Assembly: GCA_037833965.1 (NCBI GenBank)
Contig: AP031352.1
Span: 22,176,501 to 22,240,500, forward strand
Source: Marchantia polymorpha subsp. ruderalis
Lineage: Eukaryota; Streptophyta; Marchantiopsida; Marchantiales; Marchantiaceae
Reading direction: 5' to 3'
Length of the DNA: 64,000 nucleotides
Shown here: positions 47,620-60,817 of the stretch, one piece after another
Layout: each line of letters begins with the position of its first letter
How positions within the stretch are numbered: the stretch's first letter is position 1
The notes under the pieces: model-generated
The model's database searches: none
Told to the model about the DNA's origin: nothing
What the model saw: only the letters and a program-made list of their open reading frames with translations
Translations under genes and position numbers: made by a program

Positions 47620-50600
47620 TTCACGCCTGCTACGTTGGCATCTATAAATTTGATTAATCAATTACCCACGACGGTAAAGCTGTTTTGGCGGGTTATACCG
47701 AGGCCCTATTTACCTTACAGCTACAAGAGGAGGCTGGGGTAAATTCACATTTTTAAAAATATTAGAAGCTGTATCACGTTTGCGTTGTATTGTATTTCTG
47801 TTCGTTCAAGTTTATTCAGCACAAGAATCTAGCATTTCAACTGACTTTCGTAGGGCTGAGGAAATGGCTCGAAAAGCTTCTTTTGTATATGTGTGTCAAA
47901 TCCAGTTGAGATTCAAGGTAATTTGGTAAGGTTTAATTTGTGAGTGAAGATCTTGAGCAGCAGTGATTTGCAAGGTCTGGATTGTCCGTAAGAAGCGTCA
48001 TTTAGCTCTCTGCAATTGTTTTCACCTATCTGGAGAACATCAGTATGTCATTCGGTTTGTTGTGTACCAATTCTCATAAACTCATTTTCATATCGTGCGT
48101 AGATATCTGAACTACTCATGTCATTGTGCACAGTACGATCTTAGTCACATCTCATGAACTGTGACACCTATCCAGCTGTAGGACTCGTAAACATTACTGT
48201 ACTATATTCTCCGCATAGACATCAACTGGGTGTTCCAAACAAGACCCAAAAGACAATGAAGGGTCCGGAGTACTTCTCAAACTATTGAGTCACGCTTTCC
48301 AAAAAACATTGGACTGTTTATGTGTGCAGATCCATGTAACACAATAGGGTAAAGCTTCTCAAGAGTATGCTCCGAGATCTATGATAAGAGTTTATTTTTA
48401 GCACTGTTGACCACAATCTTTACAGGAGTGGTATATCGCCGTTACATTATCAGTATCCAGTAAAGTCCTCATAGGAAATCGTGGTGGTGATTTGCGCACA
48501 TTTCGTAGACCTCATTATTGAGCATGGTCTGCTTCACTTGCCCGTAGATAGAGATGATTCTCCCTCAAAACTAATATTTGTATGCAAGTATGCTACTACT
48601 GTAATTTAAGATTCCGGACTTAAATCCACCAGTTAATTCTGGACTGATTCAAATACGAACATTCGTGATTGTCACATGACCAAGTTTGAATGCATAACCC
48701 CCTGTAATATTTACTATCCGCTCAGCCAGCACGTGATGAACCACCCAAGTTCCGCTCTACTTTCTCCATCCAAATGGTCTTACTTCATGCCATAGTTTAC
48801 AGTATATTTAGGCAACGAAAACAGCGCCATGCTGCTGTCCACTATGTCCTCCAGGAAAATCTGCAAAACTTCTTCCTCGTGGATGCATGAGAGAGGCACA
48901 TCTCACGTGGAGGTTTTCTCTTCGACTTGAACTCAGTTTCCTTAGAAATGTACAGTGTTCTTCCATTGTCTTATCATAATTATCATTGTAAGCGGTCCAC
49001 GAGATTTTTTTTGGATCTAAAACCATTCTGTTTAAGAAATGACAGAATTGTATAGTTCTGATCTTACCTTATCTTTGTCAATACCAGTACTAGAAACTTA
49101 CGTTCAAAGGTAATCATTCAGGAGAACCATCAATTTCCCTTTGGATAAAGTTTGATTTCACTACATGGATCTGGATCAGCAAGTAATGACCAGAACCCAG
49201 TAGAAAAACACAAAGCGGAGGTACATGAACTGCTTCCAATGACTAATAAGAACACACTACAAGGTATAGTTAAAGCTTTTACTGGTATGACCAAATATAC
49301 AGGAGATATAACACCACAAACAGACTATGTACTGGCCAAGTTGTGTTATATGTACTTGTCAGGCTGTTCCTGATTTCGGTCGTTAATCACTTCTGGAAAT
49401 TCTCTCTGAATGTAAGTAACAGAAAATTTCAAAAAGTTTTAAAACCAGTTTAGTAAATCAACAAGATCCAAAAGAGACGGAGAGAAGTTTTAGCCAAGTT
49501 TTGTTGTGCTTATCTTATCTACTACTTGTTACTTAAAACCTGCAGCAATTCCATGTAAGAAAACCCATGACAATGGCAACAGCTCTCCCGTCAGAACATG
49601 GTGCACTTATTTCTAGTTTTCATTTAGCATCTAGATTTCATGATTTCGGTGTCTTCTAGATCTGGCGAAGTAAAACTTGTTCATTTGTCCATTGTGAAAG
49701 CGAACGATGGGAGAAAAAATTCAGCAGAAATTTCACTCCAAGCAGGAAAGACATGTATTAGTGGGTAATAGGTAGATAAATGGTACGGAATTCTCACCTC
49801 TTTCCAACTGGGCGTTTAAGAGACTTTCTCTCGTCCTAAAAGCTGGTTGTCAGAAACAAAGCTGGTGTTAATTATCCAGACAACCAGCTTCTAGCACCAG
49901 AGAGAGTCGCAATGCGCTTTGAGATTGAACATGTCCGAACTTGATGTATACCCCAGCCTTGAGCTCGTCCTTTCATCTCTCAATCTTCCTTCTCTTTTCC
50001 TCTCATCCCAGCCCGTTTCAATAGCAAGCTGAAATTCATAAAATCCAATCCGACAACCTCATTAGCAAGAAGTAAGCGTGCGTATTATCATAAAAACTTG
50101 AAGCTGCCCAATAGTCGAGGTCCGATTCCGACTCTTACTCATGTCTAATCCCTACTACAATTGCAGTGTTACCAATCAACGTCTAAACCGGATCTTTCTG
50201 ACAGAAAATAAACAAAGCTAACTGTTCCAGCATATACTCGTATGAAATCCACATAGGGACTAGGGTTTCATTTTCTCACAGCTTGCGAAACACCACCAAT
50301 ATCATTCAACCTCTACCCAGTTTGTCACAAGTCGTTGTTCACGACTTTCATTCCTCGGAGTTATAAGCTAAGAAGGGAAAAACTAGTCCTAATTGGCGTA
50401 TCCGAAACCTATATCCCTGGATCAGAAGCACCCATCTGCGTTAAACAAAAATGTAAGACCGTTCCCAATCCCTCTTTAAAAGCATAATGTGATGAAGAAG
50501 CTATGATCTGATAAATATTACTTTCTTCTCAACAGTCTTCCCATCTCGACATGCGCTTGGTCAATTCCAACCGCTTCAAATTGATCCTGCATTGAACAAG

Positions 50601-51599
50601 CACACGCACACAGCGCCAATCTCTGCATGTATTCGGTTCAGACTGAGCACTCGTACTCTGAGATGACAACATTATCCTTGTCGGTAGTTTGGTGACAAGG
50701 AGATTTCCGTGGAAATCATGTCCCGGATAGTAGGTAAGAATTTCGGATGAAGACAAACGTGCTTCGTCCAGTCATATTTGTACCTGAAGGCCCGTGGCTA
50801 ATAACTCATCGTGTGCACCTTGAAGTTCGAGACTGCTACCAGATATCTTTGACGTATGCAATATGCTCAGGCCTCTCTAAATAAGGAACTCCGGCAATGG
50901 AGTTCCGTATACTCCGCATTTGGTTTTCACGAAGATAGGAATTTTGAATGCTAACTTCTTTTCCCTTCTACGCGGCGTAAGTAAAGAGTGATGAAAGTTC
51001 TACATTTTAGACATTGTCACACCGTTTACTCTTAAATAGTTGTTTCGGGTTAAGCCGCCCTTGGACCAGTTTTTAACTTAGCCGCAGCTTTTGTAAATTT
51101 GTGAAATCAATCGCTATCCTCACACCTCTTCGGAGGTGTCAATGTATTTTGACAACTACATGTAACATGTTCTAATTAACCACGAAGTTACATGGGAGAG
51201 TATCAAAGGGCCAATATGCCATGTAAACTTGTGTGATGAGAGTTGCCGTAATTATAGTAGAAATGATCCGGGATGAAAGCTATCCGGATGGCCAATCTCG
51301 ATCAATTGCAATGTCACTCTTTAATCAGAATTGAAGTTGACAAATATTGCATCCATATTAGACTGAGAAGCAGTTTGAGTTGGTAACACGTTTTGTCTTC
51401 TTTGATGATTGTTGATGCCAGAGAGCGCTGTGTCTTCTTTGATGACGACTGATGCAAGAGAGGTATATGACATTCCCAAACTTAGATTTTGCAGTGAATA
51501 TCTGGTTGCTTCAAAATGCATCATATTCATTAAGAACTTCACACATATCTTGCACTCCACATATATCTTCTCTGTATATTTTCATGCATCATATGACCT
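47620..51599. other. No gene recognised
   Basis: Moderate- to low-GC DNA. A plus-strand frame at 49152-49373 (HKAEVHELLPMTNKNTLQGI, YTGDITPQTDYVLAKLCYMY) looks mildly coding and could be an isolated exon. A short hairpin GGAACTCC / GGAGTTCC lies near 50886-50907. Nothing else could be supported. Confidence 0.35.
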
Positions 51600-54500
51600 T
51601 GCAACTTGTATCTAGATTAATGCCCAATTCAATTTTATCAAAAATCATCTCTTGAAAATTTTCTGTTAGAAATATATCACTGACGATGTTCAAGATATTT
51701 TAAAAACCGTTTGATGCAGTATTCTCGTCATGGAAAAACAACCTAAGTCATGGAAGAACCAACGGTTGTTCAACTAATGATGCTACTAATATGACTATGC
51801 ATTTATCTCAAGTTGTCCCGCGTATTGAAAGTTGGTTGGATCATATTTCATTTGTGTGTGATGTTGTCTACATCAGATCCATATTGTGATGCAAAATGTT
51901 TGCAAAAGCGTTGGTCGTGGATTTTATAAGATACTTGCCTCGTTGATTTCTATTCTAGGACATCAAAAAAATTTGACTTATAAAATTCAAGTTATTTGTA
52001 CAAATTTATCTGCTATTCGCTGGGCTGGATGTCCCGTGTATCTCGGTTTTTTCAAAATACAAACTAAAATCATGGCTTAATTTGATGAAATTAATATTGC
52101 TCAACGAGTTTGCGAGATGTCTACATTGTCTTGGTGGATTTTGGTTGCACTCGTAAGCAAATGTGTCAAAGATTTACAAGGATGAAGAAACACAAAAGTT
52201 AATTCTACAATCTTTGCTGGCTAATTTTCAGCGTTTTAGATGTATAAAATGAGTTAGAATTGAATTAAACTCAAACCAAACAGACAACATCATTAAATTG
52301 GAAAGATGGTTGTCCTGTAATGTAAATTTGATTGAATTAATTGATCATCATAGTCTCTTTGCTATCCAATCATTGGCAGATGTGAATTCGGAATTAAGCC
52401 TTGAAGTTTTGCATGCAATGGCAGTTTTCTTTTGGAAGCAGTTTGCAATTTAATCCAGGTTGAAGTGACACGTGTTGAGTTCAACCAAGCGAGTTGATCC
52501 CTTGCCAACCTCATGAACTTGCCGCTTTAAAAACATGGGATGTTGATTAATTGGTTCTGATATATATCAAGATTGTTTGAAAGTTTTTTGTCAACAAAAC
52601 AACATTGATCAAATAATGAAAGCTCACACACAGTTTTTGGTCTATGTCCACCGCAAACTTCACCTTGTAATGCGTTAAATCATATGACAAACCATTTTGA
52701 TTTTAGTGAAGCTTGAACTATTGTAGGTATCAAGGATAGATTTACTCACTTCATTGAATTTTTAGAGTATTAGCGTGTACACTATAGAAAATGATTTTTT
52801 AGTTCTTCACAAATAAAAAATAAAACTCGTATCTCTTGAAGGTGTATTACATTGTCGTCAGATTTGAACATAAGTGAACAAAATAGATTTTGATTAAACT
52901 CAGTATATTCCGTATTATGTATTTTTGAAAATGCTTAATTTTTTGAAATACGTAGAGGTCTTATATAGAGAGTATTGAATATGCTATAGATATTTTACCA
53001 TAATTATTGCTTGATTCGACATCTACTTACTCTTTTTCCAAAAACTAAAAGAGATATTCATGCATAAGATCAATGAATTCGCAATAACGATCTTGCCTAA
53101 GTCCATTAGATTCTTCTTCTATCATTATTCAATTATACAACGCTAGTTTTATTGTGCACAAGATTTGTTAATTGTTTTGCTATGGAATATAGATATTCAT
53201 GATTCATGAAGTGATGTAAGTAATCCTTCTAGCTCAATTAGTTTAGCCATGACATATATTTGGTTTATGTATTATAATGTCACTACAGCAACATTTTAAT
53301 TGATTATCTTGCAACATGGCACTCTTCCTTATAGCTTATAATACTTTCTTCTTGGTTGAGGTTACCTCTGTACTTGTTTGAAGAATATCAACTTATAAAT
53401 GCTGTTTCTACAATATTACATAATTTGAAATGTATGATCATCCATCCACTTGGAACAACTCAAGTGAAGTAGCAACATCCAATATATACAAGTTTAAGTT
53501 TTAATAAAGATATTAAAAATTTTAATTTATTAAAATAACAGGGTTTGCAGTGAATACTCAATGCAGGAAATGCATAAAAATTGTAGTATGATAGGTGTCG
53601 ATTTTATCACTCTTAATAGCTTATTGTATAATCTATTCTAAGCAACATGTAAAATTTCATGTAAAGATTTCACTAAATGATGATACATGTGAAAGCAAAC
53701 ACATATAACTATATTTTTTTATTATCTTTAATTTTTTGAGCTTGATGCGTTATTTTTTGAGTTTGAAATATAACATATTACTGATAATAATCAAACATAA
53801 CTGCATGAAACAAAATAGCTTTCATACATGCATGAAAGTTATTTTGTCTAGACAGAGTCTTATCGTATTATTTTCTACCATTGTGAGCATCTGTGAGCTC
53901 TCCTTGCTTCTTATAATTAGTCTTGGATCTTTAAAAGGAGTTCCAAGATTTTTTTCATCCATCTTCTTTTGTGTTTAAACATATATTTGTTCATGCACTT
54001 GTTTCATAGATTTAAAAGTAATTATTGCATATCTCCTACACATTTTTAGAGAAAAGCGTAGAGAAAACACGGTTACAACAATCTAACAAAGTCAACTGAA
54101 ATAAAATTAAATAAATAAATATCATCTGAAAAGATGATATTTATTTATAAGTATCATCTCTTTTTTTTTGTATATAATCATAATTGATTTTCTTTACCTT
54201 AGAAGTATCACAATCCAACTTTTCAATAAATAATGAATTTTTTTCCTCATTTGAATCATATTAAAAGTGTGATACAATCTTAATCTATGCACGTTATTTC
54301 ACATAAGTTTTTCAAACTCTTCAGAAAAAAATGTCACTAACACACCAAACATGTTATTTCATTAATCGTTTGAAGAGATATCATGTGGATTTTTAGAACT
54401 GTAGCTACTATACATCTTATTACAAGCATTGAGGTTGCTCTTAACATGTATGTTGCCCATTTACAGAACCAAAATATCATGTCAACCCCTCTCTTATTTG

Positions 54501-54900
54501 GAAAGTGTAACTATCAAAATCCTAATAACTGAAACAAATCTCTGACATTCTCTTCCAATACTAGATGCCAATAAGGAGTATAATTAGTACTTGAGAAATT
54601 GAATATTCTCAAGGTGTATCCTGGACCTGTTTTCTAGCAATAGCTAAATCAAAGGCTAAAATCAACATTTTTTTATATCATTAAAATAATATGTTTCATA
54701 GTATTTTCTTCGTATCAACTTTTTTCCCATAAAAAATCTAAAACAGTAGCCAATTTTTCATCCCTATGTGTGTCAACATATAGCACTACAATCTGACAAG
54801 AATAATAAAAATAATGTACCTTTTACTCACACTCATGGATTTGAGCAACGGAAACCCTATGAGCAGTTTTAAGTCTGACGATCTGGAATGTGTAGAGAGG
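51600..54900. other. AT-rich block, no intact gene; one 17-bp-arm hairpin
   Basis: Dense stops. Bases 51886-52080 (plus) give VGRGFYKILASLISILGHQK then NLTYKIQVICTNLSAIRW, perhaps a relic of a coding region, not recognised. A perfect hairpin with 17-bp arms and loop GAAA spans 54111-54148. An imperfect one (CAAAATAGCTTTCAT / ATGAAAGTTATTTTG) lies at 53812-53847. Confidence 0.4.
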
Positions 54901-55520
54901 TGATCCTGCCCTGCAAAACGGGAACAACCCCAATTTAGCAATTGCGTTTCCAGCATGCATGGGCTCTCTAGCTCGATGGGGAGAGCCGTGCACAGTTTTC
55001 CATTATTTTGTCCCCCTGTTTTTTAGGAGGGAACAGAGTAGCAGTTGTCATTGATTTCTGAGGTTTACATAGTCACAAGGTGAAGGGCAAGTTATTGAGT
55101 ATCACGAGGTACGCAAGATCATTAATGAGTTGTGGATTTAACGAAAGGTCAAATAACTTGGTAAGCTCTGTCGATTTGACACGTGTGGACTCCTACTCCA
55201 TCGTTCGGAGCGGTCCTGCCAGAACACTGATCGATTCCACCGATGCTTCGTGCGGACTGCATTTCTTATAATTCCTTCAGTCGAATTTTCGGTTAAGCAC
55301 AGCGTTGAGAAGAACCAAGTCCAGATCCAGGAATTCATTTCTTCGCGGCAGGAATGTCCGGGATTGTGCCCAGCACTCGACTCGACTCGAACAGCAGGCG
55401 AGTGTGCGCTACTCTGCGAGCTGGGATCTCGAGACTAGCTTTAAACACAGATCTGCAGGTCTGAATCACCGCTTGTAGAGGGGCCTGATGTGCGAGATTC
55501 GCGGCAGCAGGCCGGCTCCA

Positions 55521-55716
55521 CTCTAGCAAAAGGTGCACAGGACATCGAGGAGGCAGAAGAACGGACCTTGTGATAACGGTCGGCGCAAGGATCGCTTCGA
55601 GAAATGAATCGGGCTTTCCTCTAGCAAAAGGTGCACGGGACATCGAGGAGGAGGAAGAAGGGACTCTGTGATAACGGTCGGCGCGAGGATAGCTTGGAGA
55701 AATGAATCGGGGAAAA
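55521..55716. repeat. Two tandem copies of a 98-bp unit
   Basis: The unit beginning CTCTAGCAAAAGGTGCAC occurs at 55521 and again at 55619 with several substitutions. It lies about 1 kb upstream of the MBD gene. A minus-strand frame stays open through both copies, but the peptide is not recognised. Confidence 0.8.
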
Positions 55717-56150
55717 GTCCTGCAAGCTTGAGGAGGGAAACCTCCGGCAGAAGGTGTACGCAGTTTCATCGAGGAAATAGATGATGGACTCAGCAGTTCA
55801 CCGGGGAGGAGAACGAGGTTGACCCGAATCAGAAGAGGTGGAATGTGTAGACTCCGCAGGCGAGAGCTGGAGGGCTCGAAGAGAAAGGCAGGTGACGGAG
55901 ATTGGAACGCTAATCCTGACGAGCTCCTTTTGAATGGGGCCGATGGAGACCGCCCAGGAAGGAGGAAGCCGTTGCGCGAAGTCCGCGGCTGCGCAGGATT
56001 CGTACTTGCGGAGGAGATTGCCTGATGGTTCTTTCGTTGGCTCGCTGGTTATGGCGGCAGCGGCCGGGCAGATCCGAGGACCACAGTAGAGGATCTCTTC
56101 GCCCGTACAGATGACGAACGTTGTTGACGAGTAAGGTTCCTCTGACCGAC

Positions 56151-56174
56151 AGAGAGAGAGAGAGAGAGAGAGAG
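56151..56174. repeat. (AG)n microsatellite
   Basis: Twelve uninterrupted AG units about 540 bp upstream of the MBD gene start. GA/CT tracts are frequent in plant promoters and 5' untranslated regions, so a place in this gene's 5' region is plausible. Confidence 0.85.
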
Positions 56175-56715
56175 TGAGAGTGAAGCCACGCAATCGATCG
56201 ACCGGATACAGTAGGACGAATCGTGGGTGGTCCAATTCGGGACATGTACATGCTCGGGACATGTGCGCTCCTGCTCCGTTAGAGAATTCTCCAAGCGGAG
56301 CAAAGGCGCTTCCAGATTGCAGTATTTCGCTGGGTCCAAGATTTTCCCGAGCTCTGGGAGCAATGTCGCGGAAGCTCGATTCCTATTTTCTTGGTTCGGT
56401 AACCGTATAGTAGCAAGCCAGCCACTCCCTCGCAGCTCGATCTCAATCGACTGTACGGGCCTGATTTTCCAAGTGCACATTTTAATCTACGCCCGAAGGA
56501 TTCTGCAAACAGAGGAATCGAAGAATTGACGCAATGGACGTGAAGCGTGTGGGATTGAAAATGTCAATTTAATCAAAATTCTCTTTAGATTAGACCTAAA
56601 ACGAGCATAGAAAACTCTGTTTACAAATTCCACATACATTTTCGATTTTCAGCGACAAGAAGTGTGAGTGAGATTGGAGAGATTTCCAACGCAAACATCA
56701 GATTTTTTTTTTAAC

Positions 56716-59700
56716 ATGGGCCTCTCTCCTGAACCACGAGGGCCCGTGATCCGCGACTCCTCGGGTCGCTTTATGAGACATGGACGGCCAAAACCCTCTT
56801 TCCGGTCTGTAGCTTCTGTGCCGGGAGTGAGAATCAAATTGAGAATGAAAAGAAAAGCCCGGTAAAGTTCTCATCACGGATTGCATGGTCTTGGAGCTGC
56901 GGCTCGTAGTGTCGTTTCCTTGACCTCTCATGGTTGTGGATTTCCACGCGAAGAGGACACATGAATTTGAATTGTAGACTTGATGTTTTACTGACTTGGA
57001 GCTTTTGTCGAATATCAGGAAGAAGCCCAGGATTCCAAAAGTTGGTGATGTGAAGATGGTGAAAGTTCACCCTCTGGCGGGGAAGTGTGGTGAAGGTCCT
57101 CCCCTAGCGCCGGAATCTTGGAAATGGCGAGCCGGAAATCGACTGAGCGACATGTACTTCACTTCTCCCACAGGAGAGAAATTTCGATCCCGTCCGGAAC
57201 TGAATATCTTTCTCGCAACATTAGATAATCCTCCTCCTTTAGACAGCTTCCGGTGGCGAGTCACAGAAGATTGTAAGTGACTGACAGCTCTTCGTCCACA
57301 AACTTTTCACACCTTTCACTGCTCATCTCCACCTTTCATCTCACTTATCGTCTTCAAGGTTTGAAGTATCGAGGCCAGATCTGACTTTGGAGATTTTTCT
57401 TTGTTCCCTGCACGTTTTTTACTTTATATCGGGTCTAGTCCTTGCGAAACATCAGGTGATTGCTCAGGATGCTCGAAGAAGGCAAAGTGGAGAAGGAGGC
57501 TCAAAGAAGCAGAATGAAGAAAGTTGTGCTGAAAAGAAGGCTACAAAACGGAAGGACGTTGTCGACGATGCCCAAGAAAAGAGAAAGAAGAAAGTGAAGA
57601 CTGAAATCTCGACTACACCACAACAGGTGACGATTGCTCTCTTCATTTGAGCTGACTTTGTAGTTCGTTCCAGAATCAACTCATGATACGCAGAATATGA
57701 CAGTGGCAACTTCGTGACCAGGAATATCTTTGATTTTTTGTTTGATGGACCGTGGAGGACCTTTTGTTAGATTATATTTTCAGAGCTCGAGTGCGTTGTA
57801 CCAGGCTTTCATAAACCTATGCCCATGTTTTGAGACCCGTGTTTGTGGTGGCTGGCGATGGTTATGCCGATGATCTGCTTTCGAGGTGGTGAATCGTATA
57901 GTCTCTTGATAGATACCTTGTACATTTCAGTAGACGCAATGTCCTTACTGCAGGTGATGCACCACAGTTTCTGTAACATCTTACAATTCCAGGGCGGGCG
58001 CCATGGAATGATCTACCATGCACTGATGTGATGTACGGTTTCTAGATGGAGAGGGTTAAGTTGCCACAACAATGTGCATTAATGGTGCCTGAAACTGTTG
58101 CAGATATGGTCACGGTGAAATGGCACTCCGACTGGTGTAGATGCTAAGGCACATTGTAGTGTGTGGTCCGAGTACTGTCACTAATATTGACAGTTCCTCA
58201 TGAGTTTATCCTCCCAGTATGTTGATCAATGGGTTCAGTTCTGCAAGTTTTGTTTCTCTGAGAAGGGATTGTCCACTTACGAAAGATTATAACCATATCG
58301 CCTTACTTCCAAGCTTTGTAACCGAACTTACGTTGTATTCGTTCTTGTTGCTGACACGTTTGGACTACCAGCTCACTCATCTTTCTTGACATTGTGCAGC
58401 CTTCTCCACCGCCTACTGTGCCAAACACAGATGCTTCACCTATTCCGCACACTCCTATTCCAGAATCTGCACCTGCGTCTCAAGGAGGTGTAGCTGATAC
58501 GGATGGCATCTTCAAGACTCCTTCAGCCAAAAGGCGTTCAAAAGTGAAGGCCAACAAAAAGGACCACTTTGACAAGGATTGCGGAGATCGGTTTTTCCCC
58601 AGTATTCTGGCGTCCAAAGCCAGCTGGAAGTGGCTTTATGATAATGAAGTTGCTACAAGGTTTTTAGCTGAAGCTGAGAAGCTCAAGGGTAAAGATGAAT
58701 TGGAGATTCCTGATTTTAGAAACTTATTGTTACACAGGAGCTCCGACATGAACAATATATCAAGGTACTCAAATCAGGTGCTCAGAGTTTTTGTTCAGAT
58801 TATGCGCAACGTCGAACCCCCTGCTAGCATGGGTAAGGTCGAACTTGTACATTTGGTTGTCAGCTGGAAATGCAAGAAAAAGCACCAGTGGTGCCTTTTA
58901 GAGACTACTAGACTGGCTACTCCTGATTCCAAATCCTCAAAGGGGGACGGCTGTCCTGCTGGGTCGAGGGATGACAAGCTGCCTGGGCAGAATGCAACTG
59001 TTTCTAGCAACAGAGGCTCCATTCCTGCCTCTGAAGGCACGACGAACAGGGGGCAGATTGCGGGTGCTTCAGCTCAAAGAGAGTCAATCTCCAGATCGGG
59101 AGGATCCAAGAAAACGCCGAGAGGTAGAGAGCAATTCGTAGAGCCCCTAGGAAACCTGCACAATCCAGGGTTTAGGTCGCAGTCATCTCCTCTAGACTTG
59201 AACGTTAAACTGCCTAGTGGACCGGAAGTGGTCACGGCAAAAGAAGAGCCTGGACATGAGACGGATTCGCAACAAATCCTGATGCCAAAAGCAAATGCGC
59301 ATATTTCTAAGTCCGCCAAACCTCGAGCTGGTGCGGGGCTGTCAAGGTCTGGCGGGAAAAAGTCTTCAGCACCTGGAGCATCTACACCAGCGAATCGTGG
59401 ATCAGGGGCAACAGAAGGCTCAGCGCATCCTCCAGAGGTCGTGGCTGCCTCGGAGGCCAGGTACAACGTGCAATATAAGCAGAACGAAAATGTGGTTATT
59501 TTACAGCGGATTTCAACGAATGCCGAAGGGAACCAATCGACGGCCAATCAGCTCCATGGAGTACGCTTACCTCCCGGTGAAGTTCAGGGATCATCTACCC
59601 GTGCAGATGGTTCCAATGTCATGGAAAGCACCCAGGAAGTACCCCCCGTTCCACCGACCTGCAATACCGATAAAGATGGTTCAGATTGCCGGTGTAAAGT

Positions 59701-60817
59701 CTGTTCAAGCGATCACGGTTTTTGCAGGGGTTGCATGTGTTGCTTTTGCTCCAACGCCGTAAAACCTGAAGATGATTGGATGGCACTAAGGTGTGACTGC
59801 AAACATCTATCCCACGTCAAATGTGCAATGGAAAAAAAAATGGCTGGTGTCGTCAAGGAGCTGGAGCTGGATGCAGAACTTTCCTGTCCAAGCTGCTCTC
59901 AAAAGTTAGATCTGGGACCATTTTTTGTGAAAAGTTTTGATCGTCTGCATGGTGAAGATCCCAAGATGCATCCGACGGATCTAGGACCGCTTGTTGTACT
60001 AGTCCTACAGTTGCTTGAAGGGTCAGAGAACAAGAAGTACAAATACTTCCAGAAACTCGTGGAGGAGATGTACAATCTCATGACTAAGTTCCCCATTCAG
60101 GATCTTGTTCGTCTTCTTCTAACGGAGATCAAGAAAGAACTGCACGAACCTGTAGATCCAGGTAACCATTTCGGAAATTTGTTTTTGTTCTTTCTAACAT
60201 CCAGGTCTTTATTGCCTCCTTTCGAACCATCAAAATATCCAGCTTTTCACCTCGAAGAGCACATTTTGAACTGCTGCAGTGGTTTGGTATTACTGTCCGA
60301 TTCAGAATGTTCACATAGCTCTGATTCACCTCATAGATGTCTCTAATATGTTTCTTGTCAAACAGATCTCGGTGGTTCGCATGTTGGTGAAGCAGCTATA
60401 GAGGCTGCCGTAAAGCGGCGCGTTGATATGGAACCCTTGTTCAATACACTTCAAAGTGCCTACCAGAGTCTCGTAGATCAAACAAAATTAGCAAGACTGA
60501 CTAAGGCATCTGATAGGGCTAAGCAGAGGGTGATGGAGAGGGAAATGGAGGGTTTGGAGGCTGAGGATGACCAGATTTCTCCTGCCAGTATCTTGGTGCA
60601 GATAGAGAATCAAAAGAAAATAGCTCAACAAGAGTTTGAAAAACTTGGGCGGTTGAAAAATACAATGGTGAAGGCTGATAGCCCCTCGTTCATAGACATT
60701 GATGCTTCCATGAACAAATGGTTGGAATCTCTTCGTGCACAGCGCAAGGAAGTAGAAAGCGCAGAAGCAGAGCTTCGTCGGCTTGAGCATCAGTACAGGC
60801 GTTCGATCGGGTTTTAA
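56716..60817 (+). CDS. MBD plus Oberon-like PHD finger plus coiled-coil protein, 933 aa
   Basis: Probable nuclear chromatin protein. Exons: 56716-56861, 57019-57272, 57439-57626, 58400-60161 and 60366-60817. All junctions are GT/AG and all phases agree. Exon 2 carries a methyl-CpG-binding domain (about residues 65-132: PESWKWRAG, then SDMYFTSPTGEKFRSRPELN). Exon 3 is a Lys/Arg-rich stretch like a nuclear localisation signal (EKRKKKVK). Exon 4 has a conserved helical block (about 255-368, FFPSILASKASWKWLYDNEV), a long disordered Ser/Pro/Gly linker, and a Cys-rich zinc finger at about 626-695 (CRCKVC, FCRGCMCCFC, RCDCKHLSHVKCA, CPSC). This spacing is that of the Oberon-type PHD, followed by LGPFFVKSFD as in OBE proteins. 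Exon 5 is an Ala/Glu/Lys coiled coil. The MBD suggests recognition of methylated DNA and the PHD recognition of histones or partners. Methyl-binding itself is not proven; plant MBDs vary. Confidence 0.88.

Noticed and set aside
47458..47661. 67-codon minus-strand open frame
   Set aside because: It runs through the tRNA-Arg gene; chance frame.
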